A DNA stretch of 31,088 bases from Proteiniphilum sp. UBA5267 (GTDB lineage Bacteria; Bacteroidota; Bacteroidia; Bacteroidales; Dysgonomonadaceae), in NCBI GenBank assembly GCA_002411515.1, contig DHTF01000116.1:6647-37734 (forward strand), read 5' to 3'. The notes under the pieces are model-generated. The model made no database searches. It was not told where the DNA came from and saw only the letters and a list, made by a program, of their open reading frames with translations. A program made the position numbers and the translations under genes. How positions within the stretch are numbered: position 1 is the first letter of the stretch; every line of letters begins with the position of its first letter. Positions 7,516 through 14,805 of the stretch are shown piece after piece.

Positions 7516-9138
7516 ATGAATTCTTCGATATTAAAAATTCTGTTTGTCTGCTTTTTCTTTGTGACAGTTTTATCCCTGTCCGCTGAAGAGCGAACAATTA
7601 CAATCGACAAAAAATATCTGAACCTGCCTGTCTCGCATCAGCAGGATCGTGGTAAAATGACTTTTATAGCCGACGGTCATCCGGACTTGTCGGTCGTGAT
7701 TCGTCTTGCTCCTGATAAGGCGGACTACTGGGTTTTTAAAGATGTTTCCAATCTGAAAGGTAAAACATTGACCATCCGATATGATGGAGACAGTGAGGGG
7801 CTCAAAAACTTGTTTCAGTCTGATGTAATTGTCGGGAACGACAGTTTATACAAAGAAGCGAACCGGCCTCAATTCCATTTTACAACACGTCGTGGATGGA
7901 TCAATGATCCAAATGGCCTGGTATACTATGATGGGGAGTATCACTTGTTTTATCAGCATAATCCATATGAGCGTGAATGGGAAAATATGCACTGGGGACA
8001 CGCTGTCAGCAAAGACCTGATTCATTGGGAAGAACTCCCGGATGCCCTGTATCCCGATCATCTCGGGGGGATGTTTTCCGGTTCGGCGGTAATCGACTAT
8101 AGAAATACGGCGGGGTATAACAAAGAGAAATCTCCTGCGATGATCGCAGCCTATACAGCAGCAGGACCCGATAAACAGGTGCAATGCATCGCTTACAGTC
8201 TCGATAAAGGACGTTCATTCACCAAATACGAAGGGAACCCGGTGATAGATTCAAAGCACCTATGGAATAGTCAGGATACCCGTGACCCGAAAGTATTCTG
8301 GTATACCCCCGGCAATCATTGGGTGATGGTGCTGAACGAACGCGACGGACATTCCATTTACACTTCATCCGATCTGAAAGACTGGAAGTATGAAAGTCAC
8401 GTGACCGGATTCTGGGAGTGTCCGGAATTATTTGAACTTCCAGTTGATGGAGATCCAAACAATACTCAATGGGTAATGTATGGTGCCTCGGGCACATATA
8501 TGCTCGGCTCATTTGATGGAAAAGTATTTACTCCCGAAAAAGGGAAATATCAGTATGTGACCGGAGCCAATTATGCAGCCCAAACTTTCACTGATATGCC
8601 TGATGGCAGACGTGTACAAGTGGGATGGGGACGGATCAGTCACCCGGGAATGCCCTTCAACGGAATGATGTTGTTGCCCACAGAACTGACATTGCGAACA
8701 ACAAAAGAGGGGCCTCGCTTATTTAGTCTGCCAGTGAAAGAGACGGAGGCGCTTTTTACTCCTGCAGGAAATTGGCAGCATCTCACCTCAGCCAGAGCAA
8801 ATGAAGTGTTGAAAGAGTTTTATGACGCGGAATGTCTGCGTATTAAAATTGGCATAAAATTGTCACATGCTACTGAGGCCGGCTTTAATTTGTTTGGGCA
8901 ACGTCTTGTTGGGTATGATATGAATTTTAACACGATTAACGGTGTCTTCTACTCTCCACAGGAGATGTCAAGTATGGAACTTTCAGCCGATATATATATA
9001 GACCGCACCTCAATAGAAGTATTTATTGACGATGGGGCGTATTCCTATTCCATGGAAAGAAAACCGGATCACAACAACAAGGAAGGTTTCCATTTCTGGG
9101 GTAATAACCTGGAGGTAAAGAACCTGCAGGTTTTTTAG
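7516..9138 (+). CDS. Secreted GH32 fructan hydrolase (levanase/fructan beta-fructosidase type)
   Basis: I place the start at the ATG at 7516, which gives 540 residues and a clean signal peptide (residues 1-23, ending LSLSA); an earlier in-frame GTG at 7408 would add 36 residues that hide it. Residues about 25-115 resemble the DUF4980 domain found before GH32 in Bacteroides levanases. The five-bladed propeller follows with all three catalytic motifs: nucleophile D131 in WINDPNG, stabiliser D257 in RDP, and acid/base E301 in WECPELF. The C-terminal part, about 440-540, is the GH32 beta-sandwich. The enzyme should release fructose from levan, inulin or sucrose-like substrates in the periplasm or outside; linkage preference is not readable. 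No lipobox Cys is present. A fructokinase gene follows 10 bases downstream. Confidence 0.93.
   Translation: MNSSILKILFVCFFFVTVLSLSAEERTITIDKKYLNLPVSHQQDRGKMTFIADGHPDLSVVIRLAPDKADYWVFKDVSNLKGKTLTIRYDGDSEGLKNLFQSDVIVGNDSLYKEANRPQFHFTTRRGWINDPNGLVYYDGEYHLFYQHNPYEREWENMHWGHAVSKDLIHWEELPDALYPDHLGGMFSGSAVIDYRNTAGYNKEKSPAMIAAYTAAGPDKQVQCIAYSLDKGRSFTKYEGNPVIDSKHLWNSQDTRDPKVFWYTPGNHWVMVLNERDGHSIYTSSDLKDWKYESHVTGFWECPELFELPVDGDPNNTQWVMYGASGTYMLGSFDGKVFTPEKGKYQYVTGANYAAQTFTDMPDGRRVQVGWGRISHPGMPFNGMMLLPTELTLRTTKEGPRLFSLPVKETEALFTPAGNWQHLTSARANEVLKEFYDAECLRIKIGIKLSHATEAGFNLFGQRLVGYDMNFNTINGVFYSPQEMSSMELSADIYIDRTSIEVFIDDGAYSYSMERKPDHNNKEGFHFWGNNLEVKNLQVF
9121..9136 (+). terminator. Small hairpin plus T-run overlapping the GH32 stop
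   Basis: AACCTGCAGGTT (9121-9132) is a perfect palindrome followed immediately by TTTT and the TAG stop. As RNA the stem would have four base pairs and a 4-base loop. This is weak for an intrinsic terminator but could reduce read-through from the hydrolase into the kinase gene. Confidence 0.25.
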
Positions 9139-9148
9139 TAAAATCGAT

Positions 9149-10033
9149 ATGGAATTAAATCAAATCAAAGGGCAAACTATTTTGAAAAGAAAACCTGTGA
9201 TCATCGGTATTGGAGAGTTGCTCTGGGATATGCTTCCGTCGGGGAAAAAAGTGGGAGGCGCTCCTGTTAACTTTGTGTACCATGCCTCCGGGGCTGGAGC
9301 AGAAAGTTACGCTATAAGCGCTGTGGGGAATGATTTACTCGGAGACGAGATTATGATGGAAATTGAAAAGGGCGGTATTCATCATCTTGTGGAACGGGTT
9401 GACTATCCCACCAGCACAGTCCGGGTGGAGCTGATGGATGGTATACCCAACTATACAATTATTGAGAATGTGGCCTGGGATCACATGCCTTTGACTGAAG
9501 CCATGATGGAACTAGCCGGAAAGGCTGATGCTGTCTGTTTCGGTACACTGGCACAGAGGTCAGCAGAGTCCAGAAGTACCATCCAGAAAATGCTTTCATT
9601 GGTTCCCCCGAGTGCTTACCGCATATTTGATATAAACTTGCGGCAGCATTTTTTTTCCGAAGAGATTATCATTGACTCACTCAATCGATGCAATGTTTTT
9701 AAAATTAACAAAGAAGAACTGGCGATTGTGAAAGAAATGTTCAATGTACCAGAATCGGAAGAAAAAGAGAGCTGTCAGTGGTTTGTGGAAAAATTCGACT
9801 TGAAATTCATGATTCTAACTGCCGGAGCAGATTATAGCCTGATTGTCACCCCTGAATCAGACTCCTTGATTAGAACTCCCCGTGTAAAGGTCGTAGATAC
9901 AGTGGGGGCAGGTGACTCCTTTACAGGTGCATTTATATCCGCCATTTTGAGCGGCAGGTCGATAAAAGAGGCGCACCGATCGGCAGTTGACCGCTCGGCT
10001 TTTGTTTGTACACAAGCAGGTGCCTGGGTTTAA
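9149..10033 (+). CDS. PfkB-family sugar kinase, probable fructokinase
   Basis: This 294-residue protein has the PfkB N-terminal signature around GGAPVNFVYHASGAGA and the C-terminal ATP/anion-hole motif DTVGAGDSFTGA, with catalytic base D256. It should phosphorylate fructose to fructose-6-phosphate in the cytoplasm; the substrate is inferred from its position 10 bases after the GH32 gene, with which it probably forms an operon. Length is normal for bacterial fructokinases. Its stop codon overlaps that of the convergent metal permease gene within TTAA (10030-10033). No transporter gene accompanies the pair, so fructose entry must be encoded elsewhere. Confidence 0.9.
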   Translation: MELNQIKGQTILKRKPVIIGIGELLWDMLPSGKKVGGAPVNFVYHASGAGAESYAISAVGNDLLGDEIMMEIEKGGIHHLVERVDYPTSTVRVELMDGIPNYTIIENVAWDHMPLTEAMMELAGKADAVCFGTLAQRSAESRSTIQKMLSLVPPSAYRIFDINLRQHFFSEEIIIDSLNRCNVFKINKEELAIVKEMFNVPESEEKESCQWFVEKFDLKFMILTAGADYSLIVTPESDSLIRTPRVKVVDTVGAGDSFTGAFISAILSGRSIKEAHRSAVDRSAFVCTQAGAWV

Positions 10034-10854
10034 GCAACCGTTACCTTTCTCCCAATGGCTTTCACTGCTTTGGCAATGAAAAACATGACGATGAGTATGA
10101 AGATGATGAATGCCCCTGACGGCACGTTCAGATAGTATGATAGAAGCAATCCTGCCACGCAGCCCACGAAACTGAGGATGATGGAGAGATAAATGATTTT
10201 CGAATATTTTACGGTAAACAGGTTGGCTGTCATTTGCGGCACGGTGATGAGCGACATGAGCAGGACGATCCCCACCAGTCGGATATTCAGCACAATGGTG
10301 ACAGCAATGAACAGCATCAACGTGTATTCAATGAACTGGGTGGGTATACGCCGGGTTTGTGCAAACTCGGTATCGAAAGAAACAGAAACGATGTCGTGAT
10401 AAAATAGCGCAAAGAAGAGCATCAGCACCAGAGACAATACGGCCAGGGCCACAATGTCGGACGGAGTGATGGTGAGAATATTGCCAAACAGATATTCCGA
10501 GAGGTTGGGTGCATATCCGGGTGTGAGAAAGGTGAGTACGATCCCAAGAGCCATGCCGAGCGACCAGAAGACAGCAATGGCAGAATCTTCCCGTACCCCC
10601 TGCTTGCGGGAGAGCCACTGAATGCCGAAGGCGGAAAGTACAGAGAAAGCCATGGCAGACAGAATGGGGTGAAGAGAGAAATAAAAACCGATACCCAGTC
10701 CCCCAAAAGAGGCATGTGTGATTCCACCACTGATAAATACCAGCCTGCGCGTGACAATATAGGTACCGATGATGCCGCAGGCTATGCTAGCGAAGAGGCT
10801 CCCCAAAAGGGCATTCCGAAAGAAGGCATACTCGAGCAGTTCCGGGATATTCAT
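10030..10854 (-). CDS. ABC-3 family metal ion permease (ZnuB/MntB-like)
   Basis: The 274-residue product is almost wholly hydrophobic, with about eight membrane segments, and carries the family signature SGGITHASFGGLGIG near residues 42-56. ABC-3 permeases form the membrane channel of Zn, Mn or Fe importers such as ZnuABC and need a separate ATPase and a metal-binding protein. Neither partner is encoded in this window. It is the last gene of a tight minus-strand set: aroA, a 142-residue Cys-rich protein (7-base gap), then this gene (11-base gap). The metal cannot be decided from sequence; zinc is the usual annotation. No Zur-like box was recognised. Confidence 0.88.
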   Translation of the reverse strand: MNIPELLEYAFFRNALLGSLFASIACGIIGTYIVTRRLVFISGGITHASFGGLGIGFYFSLHPILSAMAFSVLSAFGIQWLSRKQGVREDSAIAVFWSLGMALGIVLTFLTPGYAPNLSEYLFGNILTITPSDIVALAVLSLVLMLFFALFYHDIVSVSFDTEFAQTRRIPTQFIEYTLMLFIAVTIVLNIRLVGIVLLMSLITVPQMTANLFTVKYSKIIYLSIILSFVGCVAGLLLSYYLNVPSGAFIIFILIVMFFIAKAVKAIGRKVTVA

Positions 10855-10865
10855 CTCTTCCTGTT

Positions 10866-11294
10866 TCAGGCGTGCATTTTGTGTGCTCTCAGTTCATTCA
10901 CAAACATCAACACTTCATCTTTAAGCTGATCGGGCAGAGATATCCCTCTCATTTGCAGACTGCGTACCCAGCGTGGTTTCTCCTCATCGAGGACGGAGTA
11001 AAAAACCTCCCGGAACTCGTCGGCTTCGCCGGCCGTATATTGGGCAGAATCACGTCGGGCGAATTTATCGAGTTCCTCATCATCGAAGTACTCCGGTTTT
11101 TCCAAAAACGCGGCGATGAGGCTATCTTTTTCACACACCTCGTGTGCGCCACAACAACCTCCTCCCAGATCTATGGCGGGAGGTGGCACCTCGTGGGGTG
11201 TTGTATTCCCTTTTCTTCGCTGGATAAAGTTGGTGATGGCCAGTGCCAGCACAAAGAAGAGAATAATTCCGACAAATAATACAATGAGTTGCAT
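10866..11294 (-). CDS. Uncharacterised membrane-anchored protein with Cys/His cluster
   Basis: I do not recognise a named family. The 142-residue product has one N-terminal membrane segment (residues about 3-22), a basic NFIQRRKGN stop-transfer segment, a Pro-rich linker, then GGGCCGAHEVCEKDS (residues 44-58), which places C47, C48, H51 and C54 together as a possible metal site. The remaining part is acidic and helical (YFDDEELDKF, EADEFREVFYSVLDEEKPRW). With the N-terminus outside, the soluble part would be cytoplasmic. It sits between aroA (7 bases) and a metal ABC permease (11 bases) and is surely co-transcribed with them. A role in metal delivery or in regulating the permease is an inference from the ligands and the context only. 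Confidence 0.8.
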   Translation of the reverse strand: MQLIVLFVGIILFFVLALAITNFIQRRKGNTTPHEVPPPAIDLGGGCCGAHEVCEKDSLIAAFLEKPEYFDDEELDKFARRDSAQYTAGEADEFREVFYSVLDEEKPRWVRSLQMRGISLPDQLKDEVLMFVNELRAHKMHA

Positions 11295-11301
11295 AAATCA
11301 A

Positions 11302-12531
11302 TTACCTTTCTTCAATATGAAAGCCTGCTCTTTTCAAGTCATCCCAGAAATTTGGATAGGATTTTGTCACCACTTCGGGATTATTGATGTTCAGCGTGTG
11401 AAAGACCATTGCTCCGGGTGCAAAGGACATGGCCATGCGATGATCATCGTAGGTGTCTATCGCCGGTTCCTTTTCCGGAGTACAACGGTCGCCCTCCCAT
11501 TCGAGCATGCCAATTTCAGTTTCTTTGAGTACAAATCCCAGCTTTTTCAATTCGTTGATCAGAGCCTGCACTCGGTCCGTCTCCTTGATCTTCAGGCTTT
11601 GTATGCCCGAAAATAGGAACGGTATACCCTTAAAACAACAGGTTGCTGCAAATGTTTGCGCCAAGTCGGGTTCATTGACAAAATCGTGAAAGAATTTTTT
11701 TGCTTTTCGTTTTGTGTGACGAATGATGGCTCCCTCCTCCACAAATTCCGTGGTGACACCCAGGTCGCTGAAAAGGTTAGCCACATTGGCATCGCCCTGA
11801 AGACTTTTTTTCTGTAGTCCCAACAGCATTACTTCGGCACCGGGCATTAATGCAACCATTTCATACCAGTAGGAGGCTGCAGACCAGTCTGTCTCCACAG
11901 TCAGCTCAATGGCTTGATACTCCTGCGGTTTAACCAGTATGTCGTTTCCGGCCCATTTTACAATAACCCCACATTGTGCCATCATAGCCATGGTGAGGTC
12001 GATGTAGGGCTTTGACACAATCTTTTTTTCGATGTGCATGATCAGTCCCTTTTCCATGAGAGGTGCAACCATCAGCAAGGCTGAGACAAACTGTGAACTA
12101 ATGTTGCCCGAAAGATACACCTCGCCTCCTTTGAGCTTTCTCCCATTGATGCGCAAAGGGGGAAACCCCTCTTTCTCCAGATAGTCAATTTTCGCACCCA
12201 ATGCCGTGAGTGTTTCTACCAGCGGGTGAATAGGGCGTTCGTGCATCCGTCTAGATCCCTTGATAATCCACTCCCCTTGCATGCCTGCCAGGAAGGCAGT
12301 GAGAAAACGCATAGCTGTACCGGCACCTTTCACGTCGAACTTATTGGAGTCGGAGTTAAAAGCATCGATGATCACCTGTGTGTCTTCGCAGTCGGAGAGG
12401 TTCCTGATGTGATAAGGGCTTAGGCTCAGTGCATTGAGAATGAGTGCTCTGTTGCTCATGCTTTTTGATGCTGGGAGCTGTACAGTGGCATGAATTGCGT
12501 CAGGGGGTGAAATTTTATATTGCAAATGCAT
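11302..12531 (-). CDS. aroA: 3-phosphoshikimate 1-carboxyvinyltransferase (EPSP synthase)
   Basis: This 409-residue enzyme joins shikimate-3-phosphate and phosphoenolpyruvate in the shikimate pathway to aromatic amino acids. Recognisable active-site elements are KSMSNR (23-28), the PEP-binding loop GAGTAMR (69-75), SSQ (145-147), the acidic residue in NEPD (D289), IKETDR (315-320) and DDHR (362-365). The PEP loop departs from the common GNAGTAMRPL: the Asn before AGT is missing or replaced, and Phe76 stands where Pro101 is found in the E. coli enzyme. It is the first gene of the aroA / Cys-rich protein / metal permease set. The two-domain repeat length is slightly short (about 427 in E. coli) but complete. 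Confidence 0.95.
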   Translation of the reverse strand: MHLQYKISPPDAIHATVQLPASKSMSNRALILNALSLSPYHIRNLSDCEDTQVIIDAFNSDSNKFDVKGAGTAMRFLTAFLAGMQGEWIIKGSRRMHERPIHPLVETLTALGAKIDYLEKEGFPPLRINGRKLKGGEVYLSGNISSQFVSALLMVAPLMEKGLIMHIEKKIVSKPYIDLTMAMMAQCGVIVKWAGNDILVKPQEYQAIELTVETDWSAASYWYEMVALMPGAEVMLLGLQKKSLQGDANVANLFSDLGVTTEFVEEGAIIRHTKRKAKKFFHDFVNEPDLAQTFAATCCFKGIPFLFSGIQSLKIKETDRVQALINELKKLGFVLKETEIGMLEWEGDRCTPEKEPAIDTYDDHRMAMSFAPGAMVFHTLNINNPEVVTKSYPNFWDDLKRAGFHIEER

Positions 12532-12583
12532 TGTCGTGTAACATTTTCGCTAAAGTTTTCTTTTTGTGCATCGCAGTTCAATG

Positions 12584-12592
12584 CAAAAGTTA
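12584..12592 (-). promoter_or_regulatory. Candidate -7 element for aroA
   Basis: On the minus strand this reads TAACTTTTG, one base longer than TAnnTTTG, followed by CA as in other promoters of the window. It lies 53 bases before the aroA ATG in a 158-base gap behind the symporter gene, where a new promoter would be expected. No strong -33 element is present, so support is modest. Confidence 0.35.
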
Positions 12593-12689
12593 TACAAAAA
12601 TAATCATTTAAAGCGAAGACGCGGTAGTTTCTTTTCTGTTTTATGTTGTTTAAACTCCTTTAATGAATTTTCCACACCCTGCAGCAGCG

Positions 12690-14024
12690 TTAAGCCGCTA
12701 TTCCGTAGATAAATATGGCGAGAATGGCGGGAGGAACTATGTATCGCAGCAGGAAAATATAAGTTTTCAGAAGACCGACAGCCATTTTCAATGTACCCTG
12801 GTTGGTGAGTTGGGCATATACGAGCTTTTTGTCCAGATACCATCCCACGAAAAGACTGATAAAGAAACCGCCGATAGGAAGCATAAACTTGGCAGAGCTG
12901 ATGTCGAGCAGATTGAAAAAAGAAGATGAGAACGAGGAGATCACCCCCAGTATGATGACACCCACGGTGACAAGGAGGGTGCTTTTTCTTCGGGAAAGGC
13001 GATATTCTTCGTGCAGGTAGAGGGTCACTACTTCCATCAATGAGATGGTGGATGTGATGGCGGCAAGTGCCAGCAGACAGAAGAACATGGCTGCCCACAA
13101 CATGGAGGCCGGCATTTGGTTGAAAAGCCCTGGAATGGTGATGAAAAGTAGTCCGGGGCCACCGGCTACAAGCTCATCAACGATGGTGCCGGGGGTGGCG
13201 GTCAATGCAAAGGCCGCAGGAAAGATAATCATTCCGGCGAGTATGGCTACCAACGTGTCGAGAATGGCTACCTGTATCGCTGTCTTTGTGAGATTGATGC
13301 GGTTGTTAAAGTAGGAGCCATAGGTAATCATGCAGCCCATTCCGATAGAGAGGGAGAAGAAGGCCTGTCCCATTGCATCGAGGAAGACGGTCGGCTTCAC
13401 CTGTTCGAGGCTGGGTTTGAAGAGGAAAGAGAGACCGCCAGATGCACCTTCCAGCATGACGGCCCGTACAGCAAGTACGATGAGGATCAGAAAAAGCATC
13501 GGCATCAGAATCTTCGATGATTGCTCGATTCCCTTTTTTACACCCGAGAGAATAAAGAAGGTTGTCAACAGGGCGAAGAGGATCATCCAGAAGATTTGTC
13601 GCAACGGGTTGCTCAATAATGAGGTGAAGTTAGCCGAAAAATCTTCTACCGTGTGTAGGCTACCTGTCACAGATTGCATCAGATAGTCCAGGGTCCAGCC
13701 ACAGACCACCATATAGAATCCCAAGATAATGAAGCCGGTGAGCACACCCAATCGGCCCACCCATTTCCAGGGTGTGCCGGGTGCCAGCTTGTGAAAAGCT
13801 CCTGCTGTGTTGGCCTGAGACGATCTCCCTACAAGAAACTCGCTCACCATCAGGGGTATTCCGAAAAAGAGGATGCATCCAATATAAACCAGGATGAAGA
13901 TGGCTCCACCCCCATCGGCTGTCTGGCTGGGGAAGCGCCATATATTACCCAAGCCGACGGCAGATCCTGCTGCCGCAGCAATAACTCCAATTTTGGACGC
14001 AAATGTGACTCTTTTCCCATTCAT
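12690..14024 (-). CDS. Sodium-dependent symporter of the NSS (neurotransmitter:sodium) family
   Basis: The 444-residue polytopic protein has about 11-12 membrane segments. The family signature AAAGSAVGLGNIWRFP (residues 17-32) forms the unwound part of helix 1 that binds Na+ and the amino-acid substrate; it is followed by a GGGAIF motif. Bacterial relatives such as LeuT, MhsT and TnaT import amino acids with Na+. The exact substrate cannot be stated. It follows yaaA by 17 bases and is likely the third gene of a cysS-yaaA-symporter transcript. The length fits the bacterial branch, and the C-terminus ends right after the last helix. Confidence 0.92.
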   Translation of the reverse strand: MNGKRVTFASKIGVIAAAAGSAVGLGNIWRFPSQTADGGGAIFILVYIGCILFFGIPLMVSEFLVGRSSQANTAGAFHKLAPGTPWKWVGRLGVLTGFIILGFYMVVCGWTLDYLMQSVTGSLHTVEDFSANFTSLLSNPLRQIFWMILFALLTTFFILSGVKKGIEQSSKILMPMLFLILIVLAVRAVMLEGASGGLSFLFKPSLEQVKPTVFLDAMGQAFFSLSIGMGCMITYGSYFNNRINLTKTAIQVAILDTLVAILAGMIIFPAAFALTATPGTIVDELVAGGPGLLFITIPGLFNQMPASMLWAAMFFCLLALAAITSTISLMEVVTLYLHEEYRLSRRKSTLLVTVGVIILGVISSFSSSFFNLLDISSAKFMLPIGGFFISLFVGWYLDKKLVYAQLTNQGTLKMAVGLLKTYIFLLRYIVPPAILAIFIYGIAA

Positions 14025-14041
14025 ATGTTTGCTTCTTTTGT

Positions 14042-14803
14042 CTATCTAACAAAGACCCATTCATTTTCTTTCGACAGGGCAGGGTTGTAGAAATACTCTT
14101 CGTAGTGAAAACCTTTCACATCCTCCGCATCGTTAAGCCTGTTTTTGATGATATAGCGAGCCATAAGACCCCGCGCTTTTTTGGTGTGTACGACAATCTG
14201 TTTGAAATCATTTTGTACCAGTTGTAAAAACCGGATGTCGATGATTCGTATCCCTGCTTGGAGTACGTTTTTTTGCACCACCTTTGCATATTCACCCGAA
14301 CTGACATTGATGATTGTCTTTTCTTCCTTTTTAAACAGGTCTCTGTAATATTTGTTTACCGTCTCCTGCCAGAATTCATAGAGCGTGCGGTATCCCGGAG
14401 GTACTATGGGCCTTTGCATCTCCAGACGGTATGGCCTGATCAGATCAAAAGGGCGTAAAATGCCATAGAGACCCGAAAGGATGTTGAGATGGTGCTGTGC
14501 AAAAGAAACATCCTCATCCGTAAAGTCGTGTGCATGTAGTCCTGCGTAGGCAATTCCGTTATAAGCCAATGCTGCAGCACGCTGTGGGGTTGTTCGGAAG
14601 TAAAAGGTCTGAAACTGCTCATAAACCACTTGCGCCATTTTGGGGTTTATCTTCATGATTGTTCCAATTTCTTTTTCCGATAGCTGTTGACAAACAGTTA
14701 TCAGCTCCTTTGTCTTATCTGGAAACAACGGTTTTGTAGTTGTGAACCGGTCTCTCTTATCCGGGAAAGACATCAGTTTCGCCGGTGACATCAATACTTG
14801 CAT
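14042..14803 (-). CDS. yaaA: Peroxide stress protein YaaA (DUF328)
   Basis: I choose the ATG at 14803, giving 253 residues beginning MQVLMSPAK, the normal family N-terminus; the longer reading adds 31 residues that lie inside cysS. Conserved segments include SPAKLM near the N-terminus, the YNGIAYAGL region, LSGLYGILRPFDLIRPYRLEM and the C-terminal KKARGLMARYIIKNR. YaaA in E. coli limits free iron and so protects DNA and proteins during hydrogen peroxide stress; it also binds DNA. The start follows the cysS stop by two bases, and a GGAGG (14816-14812, minus) precedes it by 8 bases but also encodes the end of cysS. Translational coupling to cysS is likely. Confidence 0.94.
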   Translation of the reverse strand: MQVLMSPAKLMSFPDKRDRFTTTKPLFPDKTKELITVCQQLSEKEIGTIMKINPKMAQVVYEQFQTFYFRTTPQRAAALAYNGIAYAGLHAHDFTDEDVSFAQHHLNILSGLYGILRPFDLIRPYRLEMQRPIVPPGYRTLYEFWQETVNKYYRDLFKKEEKTIINVSSGEYAKVVQKNVLQAGIRIIDIRFLQLVQNDFKQIVVHTKKARGLMARYIIKNRLNDAEDVKGFHYEEYFYNPALSKENEWVFVR

Positions 14804-14805
14804 GG

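Noticed and set aside
12604..12675. A 23-codon GTG reading after the symporter gene, rich in Lys/Arg
   Set aside because: No ribosome-binding or promoter support. The symporter ends naturally after its last helix, so neither a frameshifted tail nor a separate small gene is needed.
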